This document shows positions 5,632 through 7,161 of a stretch of 7,161 nt of DNA, piece after piece. Where the stretch lies: contig WFTN01000183.1 of the NCBI GenBank assembly GCA_015485455.1, forward strand, positions 1 to 7,161, in the 5' to 3' direction. Positions within the stretch are counted from its first letter, which is position 1. Every line of letters begins with the position of its first letter. The position numbers and the translations under genes were made by a program. The notes under the pieces were generated by a model. That model saw only the letters and a program-made list of their open reading frames with translations, was not told where the DNA came from and ran no database searches. Source of the stretch: Planctomycetota bacterium. GTDB lineage: Bacteria > Planctomycetota > GCA-002687715 > DRQF01.

Positions 5632-6420
5632 ATGACAGAGCAGCTTGTTCAATATTCGGTCCAAGATGGTGTGGCTGTCTTGACCTTGGCCGATCCCCCG
5701 GCCAATGCCTACACCCACGAAATGCTGTTGGCCCTTGATTCCTGTATCCTGAAAGCCAGGTTTGACGATTCTGTTCATGTCATCCTACTCACGGGGGCTG
5801 GAGAGAAGTTCTTCTGCGCCGGGGCCAATATCCAAATGCTGCAGGGGGTGGATCCTAGCTTCAAGTACTACTTCTGCATGCACGCCAATGAGACTCTCAA
5901 CCGTTTGGAGTCCACACCTAAATTGGTGATCGCCGCATTGAATGGACATACCGTTGGCGGAGGATTAGAGATTGCCCTGGCTTGCGACCTTCGCATTGCG
6001 AAAGCAGGATCCAGCAAGTGTGGCATTCCGGAAGTGGCCCTGGGAGTTCTTCCTGGTACCGGCGGCACCCAGCGATTAATTCGACTTCTGGGGCGCCAAA
6101 AAGCCCTGAAGTTGATGATTGACGGTGAGAATTCTTCTTTCGATGAAGCTTTGAGTCTGGGGCTTATTGATGAGATTCTCCCGGAAGAGAATTTCATGGA
6201 AGCTGTTTTGAAGTTGGCTCGGGGCTATTTGCCTCCGACCAAAGCGTCCAAAGCCGTTGGCATGATCAAGCGCGCTTGCATTTCTGGAGCCGAGATGTCT
6301 TTTCATGATGGCTTGGCCTTAGAAAGAGAGCTGCAGCAACAACTCTTTCAAAGCAAAGATGCCATGGAAGGTATCACGGCCTTTAACGAGAAGAGATCAC
6401 CTCATTTTGGTGGCAGTTAA
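5632..6420 (+). CDS. Enoyl-CoA hydratase/isomerase (crotonase family)
   Basis: A 262-residue crotonase of normal length. FFCAGANIQML (60-70) and GHTVGGGLEIALACDLRIA (105-123) form the two oxyanion-hole segments that hold the acyl-CoA thioester. Both catalytic glutamates of true hydratases are present: Glu113 in GGGLE and Glu134 in GIPEVALG, followed by the hallmark LPGTGGTQRL (140-149). The loop between the two glutamates is one residue longer than in typical hydratases. The likely reaction is reversible hydration of 2-enoyl-CoA in the cytoplasm, as in beta-oxidation or related acyl-CoA pathways; the chain-length preference cannot be read from the sequence. A strong Shine-Dalgarno (GAGGAG) precedes ATG 5632. 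A putative terminator hairpin lies directly upstream, and the dehydrogenase gene starts 2 bp after the TAA, so the two form an operon. Confidence 0.92.
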   Translation: MTEQLVQYSVQDGVAVLTLADPPANAYTHEMLLALDSCILKARFDDSVHVILLTGAGEKFFCAGANIQMLQGVDPSFKYYFCMHANETLNRLESTPKLVIAALNGHTVGGGLEIALACDLRIAKAGSSKCGIPEVALGVLPGTGGTQRLIRLLGRQKALKLMIDGENSSFDEALSLGLIDEILPEENFMEAVLKLARGYLPPTKASKAVGMIKRACISGAEMSFHDGLALERELQQQLFQSKDAMEGITAFNEKRSPHFGGS

Positions 6421-6422
6421 CT

Positions 6423-7145
6423 ATGAGTACGATGAAAGCTTGTTTGATCGAAGAGCACGGCGGGCCGGATGTTATTAAGTTTGCCGATTGCCCCATCGCC
6501 GAACCCAAAGCCAATGAGGTACGGGTGGCTATTCAAGCTGCGGGGATGAACCATCTTGATTGTTGGGTGCGCAAGGGTGTTGAGGGACACAAATTTCCCT
6601 TGCCCATAATTCCTGGCTGCGACGGCGCCGGAGTGGTCGAGGCAATAGGAAGCGATGTTCAGCACGCCCAAGTGGGAGACCGAGTCGCTTTAGCACCGGG
6701 ATTCTCTTGCGGTGTCTGTGATCATTGTGCCGGGGGCCGCCAAAACCTCTGTCGTTATTACGGCATTTTTGGTGAGACCACCAACGGAACGAACGCTGAA
6801 CTCATCTGCGTCCCAGAATGCAATCTTTTGCCCATGCCATCGTCTATGAGTTTCGTCGATGCTGCGGCTTCTCCTTTGGTCTTTTTGACCGCCTGGCACA
6901 TGCTCATGAACCGCTGTGGTTTGCAAGCCGGCGATAAGGTTCTGGTTCATGCTGCTGGCAGCGGGGTCTCCATGGCCGCCATCCAAATCGCCAAACTCAT
7001 GGGGGCAGAGGTGTTCACCACTGCCAGCACCCAAGAAAAGGTCGATCAAGGTCTCACTCTCGGGGCGGACCATGGCATTAACTACAAAGAAACGGACTTT
7101 CTTAAGGTGACCCGCGAGCTCACCAAGAGAGCGGGTATTGACATC
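6423..7145 (+). CDS. Zinc-lobe medium-chain dehydrogenase/reductase, 3' end missing
   Basis: The frame is open from ATG 6423 for 241 codons and is cut by the adapter-like end. The MDR layout is clear: an N-terminal GroES-like domain with AGMNHLDCWVRKG (40-52) and PGCDGAGVVEAIGSDV (64-79), the structural-zinc lobe CGVCDHC...C with Cys96, 99, 102 and 110, and a Rossmann domain with VHAAGSGVSMAAIQIAKLMGA (175-195) that binds NAD(P). The four structural-zinc cysteines have exact ADH spacing. The usual catalytic-zinc ligands are replaced: Asn43 is at the Cys position and Cys66-Asp67 replaces the His-Glu of GHE. The protein may thus act as a quinone- or enone-reductase-like enzyme, or use an altered metal site. 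About 90-100 C-terminal residues are missing. A start at ATG 6432 is also possible. It is coupled to the enoyl-CoA hydratase (2-bp gap), so an acyl-CoA or aldehyde/enone substrate is a reasonable inference. Confidence 0.88.
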
Positions 7146-7161
7146 CTGTCTCTTATACACA
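7146..7161 (+). other. Sequencing-adapter remnant (Tn5 mosaic end, Nextera)
   Basis: The last 16 bases, CTGTCTCTTATACACA, are identical to the first 16 of the 19-base Tn5 mosaic end used in Nextera libraries. The dehydrogenase reading frame is protein-like up to Ile241 at 7145 and then reads into this sequence. On the minus strand the same bases give the peptide MYKRQ, a known signature of adapter read-through in predicted proteins. This is an artefact, not biology. Confidence 0.93.

Noticed and set aside
6690..7160. Minus-strand 156-codon frame beginning MYKRQ
   Set aside because: Its start lies in the adapter remnant, and the rest is antisense to the clear dehydrogenase reading frame.

Overview
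The window is about 7.2 kb of bacterial DNA with mixed, moderate GC. It ends in what looks like sequencing-adapter sequence, so it is probably one end of a contig from a transposase-prepared (Nextera-type) library, perhaps from an environmental genome. Bacterial origin is supported by Shine-Dalgarno-like sites, a ribbon-helix-helix/PIN toxin-antitoxin pair, and short operons with overlapping or closely spaced genes. The phylum cannot be fixed from the sequence. The secreted HGGGG/GYSAGG hydrolase next to a TIGR04282-type glycosyltransferase is reminiscent of Planctomycetes and related environmental lineages, but this is only a weak impression.

Left part, minus strand (1-1814). A three-gene cassette is read right to left: an Orc1/Cdc6-like AAA ATPase with a C-terminal winged-helix-like region (578-1744), a small XRE/HigA-like helix-turn-helix protein (308-565), and an unrecognised protein with a hydrophobic N-terminus that runs off the left edge (1-284). 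Its promoter region carries a striking 54-bp palindrome (1755-1808) with 21-bp perfect arms, overlapping two tandem sigma70-like promoters. The downstream promoter would give a leaderless ATPase mRNA. This cassette is the best candidate for a little-described system; its function is unknown.

Middle, minus strand (1974-3901). A two-gene unit encodes a DUF2064/TIGR04282-type glycosyltransferase followed by a secreted alpha/beta hydrolase of the PHB-depolymerase/esterase type. The 165 bp between this unit and the palindrome show no convincing terminator or gene.

Middle, plus strand (4042-5616). A nucleotidyltransferase-like (acylneuraminate-cytidylyltransferase-like) gene is divergent from the glycosyltransferase. 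It appears broken by an in-frame TGA and a later frameshift. A ribbon-helix-helix antitoxin and PIN-domain toxin pair follows, with an 8-bp overlap and an atypical PIN active site. A compact hairpin plus T-tract closes this unit.

Right part, plus strand (5619-7145). An enoyl-CoA hydratase and a zinc-lobe medium-chain dehydrogenase lie 2 bp apart, suggesting one acyl-CoA or alcohol/aldehyde metabolic operon. The dehydrogenase is cut after 241 codons, and the last 16 bases match the Tn5 mosaic end used in sequencing adapters.
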